Assembly: GCA_025174535.1 (NCBI GenBank)
Contig: JALBUN010000034.1
Coordinates: 828,001-892,000 of the forward strand
Length of the DNA: 64,000 nt
Origin: Cantharellus purpuraceus
Taxonomy: Eukaryota > Basidiomycota > Agaricomycetes > Cantharellales > Hydnaceae
Reading direction: 5' to 3'
Numbering within the stretch: position 1 is the first letter of the stretch; every line of letters starts with the position of its first letter. Below, in pieces: positions 11,801 through 23,465 of the stretch. The position numbers and the translations under genes are program-made. The notes below the pieces were generated by a model. The model saw nothing but the letters and a program-made list of their open reading frames with translations. It was not told where the DNA came from and did no database searches.

Positions 11801-14800
11801 CCTAGGGCGTCCTGAGCTCCCCCGCCCCTATCAATCCACTCATTTAGAGTTGAAAAAACGTCCATGCGTATTCTAGGAGGGAGGCCAACAGCAACCGCCG
11901 AGCTGATGAAACGCTTGCGAACGAGCTATGGTATGAATTGTTTAAATAAAAATGAAAGAAATTGATTAGACAGCAGCATACCTCAAATAACACTATTGGG
12001 GTTACAAAACTTCGAAACACCGACCACCAAGTCGCTCTGAATTCATTGCGATCGAGTTTGAGTAACCTCATTCGTTCATCCCGAAGGGGCATCTCTCCAT
12101 TATCGTCAGCGACTGCAACTGACACGCCTTCGAAACCAGAAACCAAAATATCGACAAGGCGGTCAAGTGTCCCAGCTTTCACGACCACTCGCACCGTAGT
12201 TTCAGACATGGATTCAGGGAATGATATACTATTCCGCTGCGAGAGAGTTGGAAGCGAACTTCGCCGCGCCATGCTCATCTTCCGCTCCAAGGCTGGGTTG
12301 GTCACTCGTATTTGGCTGGGTCGCCGTTCCAAAGTGGATTCCAAAGAACTTGGTGGTCGAGAACTGGATTCAGGAATGCACTCGGGTACCAAAAGAAGTA
12401 GTTCCCCGCTATGCATTCGAAGAACAGTGCCACTCATATCACTATTGGGCAGCAGTTTATTACATTGCATCTCGTGGCTTCGCCTATGAATATCCACGGC
12501 AGACTTCATACGATTCATTCGGGAGACTTGAGCTTCATCCAAGCCTGGATGAATTCCGGGTCCGTCCAGTGATTCCTTCTTACCACGATATATTTGGTCT
12601 CGATCGATCAATGTAACTGTAGGGAGAGGTTCAACGAAGAGGAGTGGAACAAGCGTATGCACGGAGGGTGCATTCAGGGGTGGTTGCCAATGATAAGGCT
12701 CGAAACGACCCTTCTGACGCGGCTCCGCTGCCAGAGACTGCGACAAATAATCGTTTAGGCTCAGAGACTTTGGTAGAGGTTGTGAGTGAACCGAATGCCA
12801 ATACTTAGTCAACCGGACAATGTCATCATTTGGTTCATCCAACGTTTGAAAAGCCAATGATTGAGAGAAGTCGTGAGCGACAGGTTCGATGTAATTTGAT
12901 ATCTCTTGAAGGAAGGACGCATCCCATTGGTCATCTTTGCTACCGCCGTCGACGCGAGCCTTCTGCACCAGGTCCGCGACACGCTCGCGAACATCACCGC
13001 CCCAAGGTGTCGACAATTGATCGCCAGAAGATCCATTCGCTTCACCTTTCAACCACGCATGAAACGACCGAAATGCGCTTCCATCAACTCGTCGCCACAC
13101 TTTATCCAATCTTGCTATGGGACGTGCGCATAGAGCGCCCTCGATTGCCTTCCATGAGCATCGATCACCAATGAGTCGACAATGCTCGCCTACTCTGACC
13201 CACTTGTTGATGAGGTCTGATCGGAGGTGAGTCTTCGACACTTGCATTGCATCTGATTGTGAGCTTGCCAAGGAAGCCGCTGTCCCGCCTATGTTGAGTA
13301 CTTGCAAAACGATGAAGCGGGTAAGCCAATGGGGGTTGTCATTGCTACCGAAGAAATCAGGGTAAGGAGTGTCAACAAGTACAATGGCATTCTGCTCTTC
13401 ATTTTCTTGAGGTTCGTGGGCTATAATGTCCGCCCCAAGGAATGGCTTATGATTTTGAGCTAGTAAACTGCGATGAAAGTTGACGAGACTGATGCCTACT
13501 ATAGCGCTGTCTAACTTGAAGAAGACATCACTCGTGAGGCCCTCTTTCTCGAGTGTAAGCCAAACGTCTTGCTCAGAGCGTAGCTGAGACATAGAAGGGC
13601 GAGAGAGCGAGGGTCGTGGTGGTGTGGCGACGGCAGAAAAAGACGTAAAAGAGGACAACGTATGGGACTGAGATGGGCGCGGGGAGAACGTGCCTAAGTC
13701 AGGAGACCCCAACTGTGGGTTGTTCACGGGTAACGACATGGTGGGGGAAGTAGGAAGGGGTGGGATGACATCTGTTCGAAATGTGTCCCATGCCTGCTTG
13801 TCTATGGGACCACCCTGGTGGATTAAATATTGTTCTGTAAGCCAAAGTGTACACGCATGGAGTCGACTTCGTCCTTCATCGTCAGCACCGCTGATCAGGT
13901 AACTCATATAGCGGATGAATTCGCTTTCGAATTTGACTCTTCCCACTAATCGGGGAAGGCATAATACCACAGCTGAGGCTAAGGGTTTCCAACGAACTTC
14001 TGTCTGAGTAGGATCGTCACGAGTAAATGTGGTGCCAAAGACAGCTTCATGGATAAGCGCGTCGCTTGAGCCTCTTGCTACCGATCCATCGCTTGTAAGG
14101 CTGAGTTCAGGATGCGTAGCTCTACCTCGATAAAGTCGAACTCTCTTTTTGAAGTCCTCTCTATCCTTTAATGGAGCTCGGGTGGCTGCCTCTGATTCTT
14201 CAGGGACAGGGTCAGGCCTCTCAGTTGGTTCATCATGAAGAGCTTCCATTCCCTGAGGGAAAAGGTCTTTAATTGGTACCGTTCGATCACTGGGAGGCTT
14301 ATAGAAATAGAGTTTGGACCCTTTCAAGACTGCCTTATACGGTTTCCAGCCTTTGGCAAGTGCTGTGGCCAAAGCTTGACCAGAGCGATATAAAGGCTGG
14401 CTATCGGGATGCCTGTTAAGGAACCCAGTGTAATGCACAATTTGTGACGTGCGCTTGGACTCTCCTGCCAAGGGCGGTGGAGGTGTCGGTAACTGCGAGC
14501 TCGCCAAGTTGACTGCAGAAGCTGAGCTGGGATTTGACTGCTTGCTGCTCGCTCCCCCCGTGGAAAAGGGAAAGCCAAAACCAGACCGCATAGTCCTATC
14601 CCTGTCACGATCGAAAGATGAGGCAGTGCGTTTGCGAGGTTGTGGAGGTTGTGCCTGGACTGGAGAGAGTGGTTGCTCTGAAACAATCGCGGATGGCGAG
14701 GCCAGCTTAGAAGATTGAAAAGGCGCATGCGAGAATGATCTGCTGTGAGCCAGTGTCGATACTGCAGCTAAATGGCCAGAAGTAGATGTTTGCGTAGAGG

Positions 14801-15611
14801 TAGAAGGGGTAGACAACGTAGAGGGGTTTGGTGACGTTGTCTGAATAGTAGGGAAAGGATAGTGGGGGTGTAGTGAATGTGGCAGAACAGGCTCATTTCT
14901 GCGGTAGGCCTCAATTCGGGCCTTGGTAGGCGAGGGGATACTGTCGTCCCTTGGGGGTGGATTGCTAATCACAAGACTGGATGTACTGACAGATGGTGTT
15001 TGGGTGCTAGGGAACTTCCCAAGATCGTCTACAGACCGTGACCAAGCTTTTCGACCCACAGTGCGCAAATCCCCAAGCCCCTCTTTCGCTGATACACTTC
15101 CATCAACATGAGTTTGTGTTCGAGACAAGGCTAAGTCTAGCACAGACCTACGAAAACCATGAGCAATGTCGTAAAAAAAAACTATGACCTAAGAGAAAGA
15201 TACGATGGGATGCGGAGAAACTGGGTCTCTTGGACTCGGCGTAGTTTCGAACGATTGATCGTCTACTCACCGGCTGCTACCCAAACGACCCTCAGATGCA
15301 GCAGCGGGAATTATAGGTCTCGGATCTGTAGGCCCTGATATGGTGGGTCTCCTAGATCCAGAGCTAGTACTCAACCGGGGCGGTTCCTGTACAGCAGGCA
15401 AGAGCGGATGCTTGTTGGAGTTTAAGGAAGGACGAGAGAACCATTTAGAAGGTTTGGACAAAAATCCAGTGATAGAAGGTGACGTCGCGCGTGGGAATGA
15501 AAGGAATGTGGAGGAAGAAGTTGGGGGCGTTATTGGAGACGGGCTGGAGTCGCCAAGGAGGTAGATTGAGGAATGAGATTGTGGCGTCCCACGATCCCGT
15601 CTTTTCGCCAT
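8824..15611 (-). CDS. BEM2: Bem2-type PH / RasGEF-like / RhoGAP protein
   Basis: A very long multi-exon minus-strand gene with Bem2 architecture; Bem2 is a RhoGAP controlling polarity and the cytoskeleton. In order: a serine/proline-rich N-terminus; a first PH domain (HYTGFLNRHPDSQPLYRSG, WKPYKAVLKGSKLYFY); a RasGEF-like region around TSDVFFKLDSAIVGISLVNF; a RasGEF_N module (VSVAVADDNGEMPLRD, WWSVFRSFVTPIVLFE); a second RasGEF-like block around 10770-11372; a second PH region (about 10100-10250); and RhoGAP with the arginine-finger motif GLYRIPG, then YVDIFAICDTVKTWLRSLP and MTAQALAVLFNPTLLRSP. The RhoGAP end is spread over small exons. The last exon encodes an acidic tail (DQDDEPDSDVDEK) and stops at 8824-8826. 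The ATG at 15611 begins MAKRRDRG; an in-frame ATG 27 codons upstream (15638) is possible. The main exon runs 15143-11950. Confidence 0.9.
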
Positions 15612-16876
15612 TCCTGCAGAGACAACGCGAACAAACACGAAAATATGAAAGATAATGAGTTCGTGGATAGTTTACAGAGCATACGGGTATGCAGTTTACC
15701 CTGCCTCGCGGAAGAGTATCCAGGAGGGCCTTCAAGGCTCAAGGTTAGGCAAAAGGGCTCACCGCAACCGAATGTGCGCGAATGGTAGCCCCTAACCACG
15801 TCACGTAGGGAAATGAGCACCTTTGCGAACGAGTGCAGCGACAGGGTAGTCGTTTAAAAGAAAGTGTTTCGTTTTTCGCCCATACGTAGGCGGGCCTTAA
15901 AATTGTACGTGTTTTCCGATCCATCATGCATTTATGCATCATGACTTTACCATTGACTCTACGTGAATACCTCCAATTGAGCTAGTTTCCAACAGAAGGC
16001 TTTTGTTATCCTTGTCCAAGGTTCGCATTTTACTTTTATAAGGCACAGCTTTGAGACAGGCATCTGAATACAGAATTGACGACACTTCGGTAATTGGAAT
16101 GGGCAGCAATGCTGTGAGGCATATTGACACCTCATCCGGCCATTATTGCTGGTCGCAGTGCTTATGAAGAACCAAGTAGATCTGGACTTGCATTGTGAAT
16201 GTCTGCCAGTGATGGCGACAGCCTCTGTCGAAGCTACTGGTATAGTATCCAAACACTTGACTAATTGCCACGGTGTCACAAATTCCGCCCGGATTAGCCA
16301 GATCAGGGAGGGTGTTGTATGTTCCAGTTCCATCACTGGGCACTGTTTTCACGACAGTTTGCCGAAAAGGCCTCCTCCCCTCTTACTGCGACCAAGTAAA
16401 TTAATCCTGAAGACGAGCAGGCGACCTATGTGTGATTGGCAGTTGTTTGGAAGACTCGATCGATACTGCTAGTCCCATCGCGAGTCTCATTTAGTTTCAA
16501 GTTTGAATATGTCCAATCAGTCCTGATTTAGCTTGCGATCATGCCAGATGGTCATAGAGGCATATTGAGGTTTTGTGAGATGTGCTACGATGTCTCCATT
16601 TATGTCACGTGCTTATGCGTCACGTGTGTCAGGAAATACGTATTTAGTCTCGTCTCTAAAGGTCATTCACTCTCCAGAACACCTATAACACTAACCTTGT
16701 TGAAGCCCATCTTCGCAGCGGCGTCCGCGTTGAACAAAGGCTGGAAGAGTCTACGCGTGCAAGCAAGACGTTGCATCGGTGCCGTCTGGAGTTTCCTGTG
16801 CGTGTCTATACGTATCAGAAGTGTTAAAACCTTTTTAATCAACGAATCACTACAGGAGCATTCACCGCACTCACAT
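15612..16876. promoter_or_regulatory. divergent promoter region, BEM2-like gene and SLP1
   Basis: 1.26 kb between two genes transcribed away from each other. It contains paired CACGTG sites (16606-16626, listed separately). An in-frame extension of SLP1 runs upstream to 16541, but I place the SLP1 start at 16877 because a signal peptide begins there. No other gene was seen. Confidence 0.5.
16606..16626. promoter_or_regulatory. paired GTCACGTG (E-box / Cbf1-type) sites upstream of SLP1
   Basis: CACGTG occurs at 16606-16611 and again at 16621-16626, each preceded by GT, so GTCACGTG is repeated at a 15-bp pitch. This matches the core bound by fungal bHLH factors of the Cbf1/Pho4 type. It sits about 250 bp upstream of the SLP1 start. 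The regulatory role is inferred. Confidence 0.4.
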
Positions 16877-19719
16877 ATGATTCCGTTATGCAATATGGCT
16901 ATGGGACTGGTTTCCCTAACCCTGGCTGTTTCTGTTCTAGCGAGTTCTAGCTTTGACAAACAGGTCGGTGCACGTATTAATGCAACATCACCATTCAATC
17001 CCTTTGAGCAACTTCGCATCCGCGCTACCCCCCGACCTTCAGAACCTGTTTGCTGTCTCATCCCGTTATCTTCTGATCCTTTACCAACGACCGCAGAATT
17101 TCTCTCCTTTGAAGAGTGGAAGTCCAAGCAACTGGAACTACAAGCACAAGTACGATCAGCAGATCAGACCTCTTCACCGGATACCCCCGTAGCAGAGGGA
17201 CCTCCCGGCTCATCTCTCGTGACATCAACAGTATCGTTAGGCGAGACAGACGCATCCTTGGCTATTTCAACGGAGTCCGTTACCCCTTTATCCCCACACT
17301 TCCGCGTGCCCCTTACCGACCGTTTCAACTATGCCTCACTTGATTGCTCAGCTCGTGTGCATACCTCCCATCGCTCGGCCCGTTCCCCTTCTGCTATCCT
17401 ATCCTCCAAGAAGGACCGGTATATGCTAAGCCCTTGTTCTGCGAATCCCAATTTTGTTGTCGTCGAGCTTTGCGATGACATCCGTATTGATACCGTTCAG
17501 CTTGCCAACTTCGAGTTTTTCTCGGGGGTTTTCCGAGACTTCAAGGTCAGCGTCGCCCAGACCTATACAACTGACGATAAAGGCTGGGTAGAAGCTGGGA
17601 CTTATCGGGCGAAGAACATTCGTGGTGTTCAAGTGCGTATGCCATCTTGATTGTAACCTGTAACATGTCCATTTTTCTCTCCAAATATATGGAACGCATG
17701 ACTAACGAATAGTTTCTAGTCTTTCCACCCCCTTGTAGAGCTCCGTCCTTTCTACAGGTATATTCGTGTCGACTTTCTCAGCCATTATGGTGGGGAATTT
17801 TACTGCCCAATAAGCCTCCTTCGTGTATACGGTCTGACCCAGTTGGAGGAATGGAAATGGGAAGTCTGGCAGGGGGGCTCCCAGAGCAGTGGACTTGAAG
17901 CCCCTCCCGATGTTGGCGAACCTGCTAAAATGGCAAACGCAACAGGTTTAGAGAGTCTCACGACTACTAGTGGATCAGTCTTGCCAGTAACAGAAGAGGT
18001 CTCAACAACGATCGTTGCTGAGCCGACCCCAACTCGAGACAGCGTGATCTATCCGTCCTTTACGTCGGAAATCTCAATGCGTTGGAGTCATCAGTCATTG
18101 GCGCAGGAGAGTATGGTGCCGTCTACTCCAAATACCGAGACTATGACCTTGGTACCCATGGCCTCTATCGAGGCCACCTTGGACTCTGTGCCCTTTACGT
18201 CTCTGGACACGGTGTCGGCCATACCATATGTATCTGCTCTCAATAATAATGACCCGGAGGCACGAGTAGATCCCAACAACACAGTCTTCGAAAATGCCAA
18301 CAGTATCGCAATGTCAAATGTGTCCCAACCGATGAGTTCCCCCTTGGCTCCTTCCCTAAACACTCCCATTCCTATCCCATCGCAATCCTCAGTCCCTTCG
18401 GGAGAGTCGATTTATCGCACTATCATGAATAGGCTTGCGATGCTTGAGACAAACACAACACTCTACCAGAAGTATGTCGAGGAGCAAACCCTGCAAGTCC
18501 GAGAAGCACTGAGAAGGCTTGAAGAGGACGTTGGCAGGTTGGAAGGCATCGTGAGTGGCACCTCTTGAGCGACAGCTCATGCCAATGATTTTGGCCGATC
18601 CAAGAGTAAGGCTCAGCAGCATACATTTGCCAAGACAATGCACGAATTGGAACGCAGACGGCTCCAGATGGAAGAGGAACGATGGGAACTGTTGAGTAAA
18701 GTCAACCACTTAGCAGGCGAAGTCCGTTTCTCTGTTGTAACGCCGTTCATACCTCTCTAAAATTGGTGCATAGGTGGTGCTGGAAAAGCGACTCAGCATA
18801 GCTCAGCTCTGCTTACTCCTAACGGTGCTGGTTTTCATGACGCTCACACGTGGTTCTCGTACCGACTCAGTCTCACTCCTAGATGGCACCATGGATAGAC
18901 TAAATCGTTTCGGCCGGCATTCACCTTGGTCCAGCACTGATTGGAATCAAAAGCGGAGCCGAAGTCCAACTCCGACTCCTGGGTATGCATCAGAAATCCA
19001 GAAAGGTATGTCTGCAGCCCTACTTTGATGCAACTAACTCAATTCGTTATCAAGGTAATAAAAAAAAACCAAGATCTGTCGTGGTCTCACTATTTCACGA
19101 GGCAAATGCCTCGCTACCGGTGACTGGGCCCACGACGCCGCCGGCAAGGTCGCAAACTCCACGTTCTCACCTGCGTCGTCCAACAACCCCACGCCACCAT
19201 GATGTTGTTCGCCTAGGTAGCTCTGAACGACCTCTGGGCCGTCTGCGCCGATCTAATTCGCATACCACGCCTGTGAGCACTCTACTCTCAGCCAAACGGT
19301 TTGCGCGCTCCTCGCACTTACATGAAGTACAATCAATACGACGCCATACGATGAGCGGAAGTGATGAAGAGATGCCGGGGGAATGCGACAGCGCGATAGA
19401 TGAATCACCAAAACCACAGAGTAGGTGTCCTTCCGAGACGCAAGTCTTATCGGATTTTGCCGTCCTTTCACGGGTCTCTCCTAGATGGTCCTCCGAACAT
19501 GATGGAAGTGAGGGTGAATCTTGGGTTGATACAGAGCCTGGGTCAGAACTAGGCGTAGATTACATCGAGGGGAAATCACAAGGGGTCGGTCACCAGGACG
19601 TAGAGGTCAGACCAGATCAAAACACCCTTCGTAGTCCCATTCTGAGCCCGCCACCGTCAAGCCTGAGAAGGCGCCTCGGAAGCCACAATCCACCATCGCC
19701 AGCTTCCATGACAGATTAG
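16877..19719 (+). CDS. SLP1: SLP1-type SUN domain protein
   Basis: SLP1/osteopotentia-type proteins are ER and nuclear-envelope membrane glycoproteins with a mid-protein SUN domain, unlike the C-terminal SUN of Sad1. The ATG at 16877 starts a signal peptide (MGLVSLTLAVSVLASS). The family motif EFLSFEEWKSKQ follows. The SUN domain begins near residue 140: DRFNYASLDCSARV, NPNFVVVELCDDIRIDTVQL, ANFEFFSGVFRDFKV; it continues across an intron near 17640 as FHPLVELRPFYRYIRVDF and EFYCPISLLRVYG. Then come a Ser/Thr-rich stretch, a coiled coil (HELERRRLQMEEERWELL) and, after an intron ending about 18773, a C-terminal transmembrane helix (LCLLLTVLVFMTLTRG). The tail is Ser/Pro/Arg-rich and ends in TAG 19717-19719. 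Its 3' end is 88 bp from that of the convergent carrier gene. Confidence 0.92.
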
Positions 19720-19807
19720 AATGTTATCTCCAACGTTTGGTCGAAGTTTCTTTTCTATGGGAGCACGATTTATTATATGCAACAATTCTAGATGCCATGA
19801 TTTTGTA

Positions 19808-21457
19808 TTACTTGCATTGAAAATATAATTGTACAATTGTATAATCATACTCCTGTACTCTGCAGTAGATACTCTGTGTCGACTTTTCAGTAAGACGCAG
19901 AAAAGTGGAAGGGGCCTTACCCCGTGTTCGTTCGAAAGCTACAAATGTGACTGCAGCCGCGGGAATACTGGACCGACAGTAAGGTAACTAATACGGTTAC
20001 CGCGAAATGACTCACCTCCGAATAACTGAGGATCATGGAGAATAAGACGGATGTCAGCTAAAGGCGAGCCCTTACTCACGTGTAGGCGAAAGACCACGAT
20101 ATAATCCTGCTCTGGTCGGAATTAAAGCACCTCCCATGAAATACAGCTTCGACTATGCTCACATTCCGTATTCCTGGATGACGCTTCTGAGTCCGGCGCC
20201 TATATAACCAAGACCTCGTTGTGGAGGTGTTTCAGAAAGCTGAACTCGTGATTTCACAACGTCTGATTTTAAAAAGCTTGGTGATTAGGCTATGACGAAT
20301 CACCCTAAAACTACCTAAGGGATAGCAAGCAAGCCAATAACAGATCTGATTGTTATCTCATCAGGTAAACGGATTGTACCAGCCCGAAGACAGAACTCAC
20401 TCCACCAAAGGACCCACTTGTGAGCAGTGCCCAGACCGGAAGCCTGTCACCGAGTGTGTACCTAAAGCGCCGCTTAGCGAACTCAAAGCCTTAGAGAAGT
20501 CGAAGTCAGTGTGTGCTGTGGAAGGAGTCTATGAGGGCTGGTTTATCTAACCGGTATAAAATCTGCCAGGGAGTCCAGTCATTTTTTTCTTAACGACAAG
20601 AAAATTGTAACTAAGACCTCAACCCACCCTGCATATGCCGGAATCTCGCGTGCCACGGTCACCTGAAGATTCATGGGAGTGAAAATATGAGAGTCATAAG
20701 AGCAGATGGAATTAGCGTATACCCAAAACCCTCTCATGATTCCTTGCCGAAATCCCCATCTTTTATATAAATCGGCGGCAACTCTTGAGAGCCGCTTGTC
20801 GTCAGCTCCGCCATACTGACCCTGCATCCTGACCTTGAGAAGCTCGACTATGGGAGTGATTGACTATCAAGTGTAGAAATATTGGATGTGAGCACCCACC
20901 AGGACTGGCTAGTAAGGAGTTTAGTGCGCCAGCCATAGAACCTGCAAGAGCCGTCTGACGCAAGGATAATTCAGGAAAAGGTGATATGACTCTTCGTGAG
21001 ATGGAGTAGGCAGTAAACAGAAGAGAGTTGACGCCTGCAATGCCAACAAGAGGACTAGCCATGCCTGGTGTAGCTCAGCTCTGCTAACCATCGCCACCAC
21101 GTCCAAGAGTGATGAGATTGGACAGACCCTTATACAGTGCAAAGAAACCCTCCCTTCGAACGGTTTGGAACAAAATATCCATGGGACCTCTCTGACGAGA
21201 GACTATGTGACAGGTTCAAGCGCTGTAATACCATGTCTCTTACAAACATGCCCTCTGATTTGAGCGGTTATATGTTAGCGACCACTGATATCTGACCAGC
21301 ACCGCATGGCACGAGACCTACTCGGTGCAATCTGTGCCCTGGTCTTGACAGTATCCAGTGGTTGGCCAACTAATACTTGAGCGGCGCCCGCAACACTGCC
21401 TGATACGAGTTCATTGACGGTACTAGGCGTGGCCACGGCGCTCAAGATTTCTAACAT
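19808..21457 (-). CDS. mitochondrial carrier (carnitine/organic-acid carrier-like), 13 exons with three microexons
   Basis: An inner-membrane SLC25 carrier. My model has 13 exons: 21457-21322, 21254-21244, 21191-21128, 21064-20900, 20847-20723, 20662-20628, 20562-20552, 20489-20401, 20345-20315, 20262-20163, 20111-20080, 20025-20016, 19967-19808. They sum to 969 nt, an exact 322 codons plus stop. All three carrier signatures appear: QPLDTVKTRAQIAP, SPVELLKVRMQGQYGG and YPLDVVKSRVQL. Other conserved blocks are GMFRGPMDILFQTVRREGFF, MASPLVGIAGVNSLLF, VTVAREIPAYAGFYTGFEF and GLYRGLSPTLIRSIPAAAVT. Three exons of 11, 11 and 10 nt supply KGMF, FYTG and LIRS at the places the family requires. The block REIPAYAGFY resembles the Ymc/CACT group, but the substrate is not certain. 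Whether the last exon runs straight to 19808 or splices again after FERTRG is open. Confidence 0.85.
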
Positions 21458-23465
21458 GAAATTGGGAACGGAGTGAGGGAGAGGAATAGCTGCTAGGATT
21501 GCGGACTCGGACCGCTAGGCCGACAAGCGTATCTCATTCCACAGGCATGACTAACGGATCTTCAATTCAGAAGGCACGACAAAAAATACTCTGGCTGATT
21601 CCAGTTGCGGGAGGTCTTTTGCTTTACCTAATACATCCGCTCCACTGCTATCGGCGCTGCCAGTGACTATGACAAGCTTGCCCACTTTCAATAATTTGAA
21701 GATGCATCTGCATTCTGATTTGAACCCACTCTACATCTCAAGTTTGGGTTAGATCTCTCCTTTACTAGACACTCCGAACATTACAGTAACCATGGAACAC
21801 TTACCAACGGTACTGATTTCGGTACCAGCCACATCCCCAAGAAATGACGTGCGGAGCCACCTGGAACTTCAATTCGTTCAGTAACATGCACTTAAATTTA
21901 TGTCCATGGTTGCATATATGTGGCGGCGTACGAACTCGGGGTAGATGTGAGCACTGTATCATGCTTCGCATCTGGTCTAGGACTGATTCCAGGTACCTAC
22001 TAGCAGATCAGCGAACCACCTTAGTCCACACTGAGGCTGTTAGAGAAGTTCTCGGGCATTTTGGTGGCCCCGCCTGAGCCCCGCTCGTCGGCGGGGTCCC
22101 TCACGACATGAAATTTATTATATTCATGTGGTCGGGTCATCAGTGCATCATGCATCATGCTTTGATAATCCTCCACATTTCCCACGCTTTCAACTGACTC
22201 AGATGTACGAAAAGCCTGGGACATGATGCATGAAGGAGTGGTATCCACAACAAAACGCGAAGGACAATGTGTTCAACACCGTGCAAGTCTGCCGCACCCA
22301 GGGCTATCTGTGACACTGACCACACATTTCCTCGAGAGGATACCGTCATCGCGGCGCTCACACTTGTTACCAGGACTCTGGCCTCAGGTGCCAGAGCGCT
22401 CTGCATGTTGATGAATTAGAAGACAACTGCACAGCTACCTACCAGAAAAATTCTGAAGCACCCGGGGACCAAAGGGGCGTACATAAGCCTCTTTGCCACA
22501 GAAGATGAATTTTGATTGCGCCAACAGTGTAATTTAATTGATGTATTCGCCCCTGACCTGTCACCATCACACTCGGCTCTAAAATGAAATCCCGCCGCAC
22601 GAGCTGCGCTTCTGACATATTGTCGTGGAATTCAGACAGTAACATTGCAAGTGAATTCATGATGAATACTTGCTGCCACTTTATATTTTGGAGCCTGTTC
22701 TGGTGGCTCAAATCATTATTTGCACCAGAGTTGATTTTGGCGCTACTGCGGCGCTTGCCGGTCTCTCCGAATTTGCGGCTCTCTGGTCGTCGTTACACGA
22801 GGCTACCAACAACGCTTCCAAAAAAGGGAATTCCTAGTTAACTGCAACAGCTCACTGCTTCTGCAGATGTCTCTTTATCACAGCGGTAAACGCAGCACAG
22901 CTTCTGTCTAGATCCTCGATACACGAACACAGCAGCACTCTCTTGTTGATTAAGTGCGCCAACTAGGTCACGTCTTTCTCAAAATGACTTTGAAAAGCTG
23001 GCTCCGAGTCTTCAGCGCTCAGCCTCCAGTTGTAACCTTGCCAAGATACACACACTCAACTCGGCTGTGATGATACCCGACTAACATTTCTCTAGTCTAG
23101 CGGCTATGCTACTATGTCCACACCTCGGCCTATTACAAATTTTCAGTGTTCGGTCAGTTAATATCAGCCCTACTTTTTTCGGCGATGTCATACATGGAGC
23201 AGCTTTTCTTTAGAGGTGCTGTTTCTCAATCACACTCCAGCAGCTCTCATCCCGTCTCCAGGCACCTGTCTTTTCGGTGTTCTCGTATGACCTGTGTACT
23301 TCTCATTCCTGCATCCTGAGAACCCGGCCGCACTTCCCGAAGACTCGTGACCCGCCACGTTTTGCTACAGGACGCCCTCATAAGAGGGGCTCACACCCTC
23401 GAAAATTCCCCTATTCCCTTGACCAGCTGCTTCTCATCTCTCAGTATTCCTGGCCCCATTACATC
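21458..23465. other. intergenic region between the divergent carrier and Zn2Cys6 genes
   Basis: 2.0 kb. No family signature was seen on either strand; the short open frames overlap each other. An in-frame extension of the transcription factor runs upstream to 23277, but it reads as low-complexity 5' leader and I did not include it. The region should hold both promoters. Confidence 0.5.
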
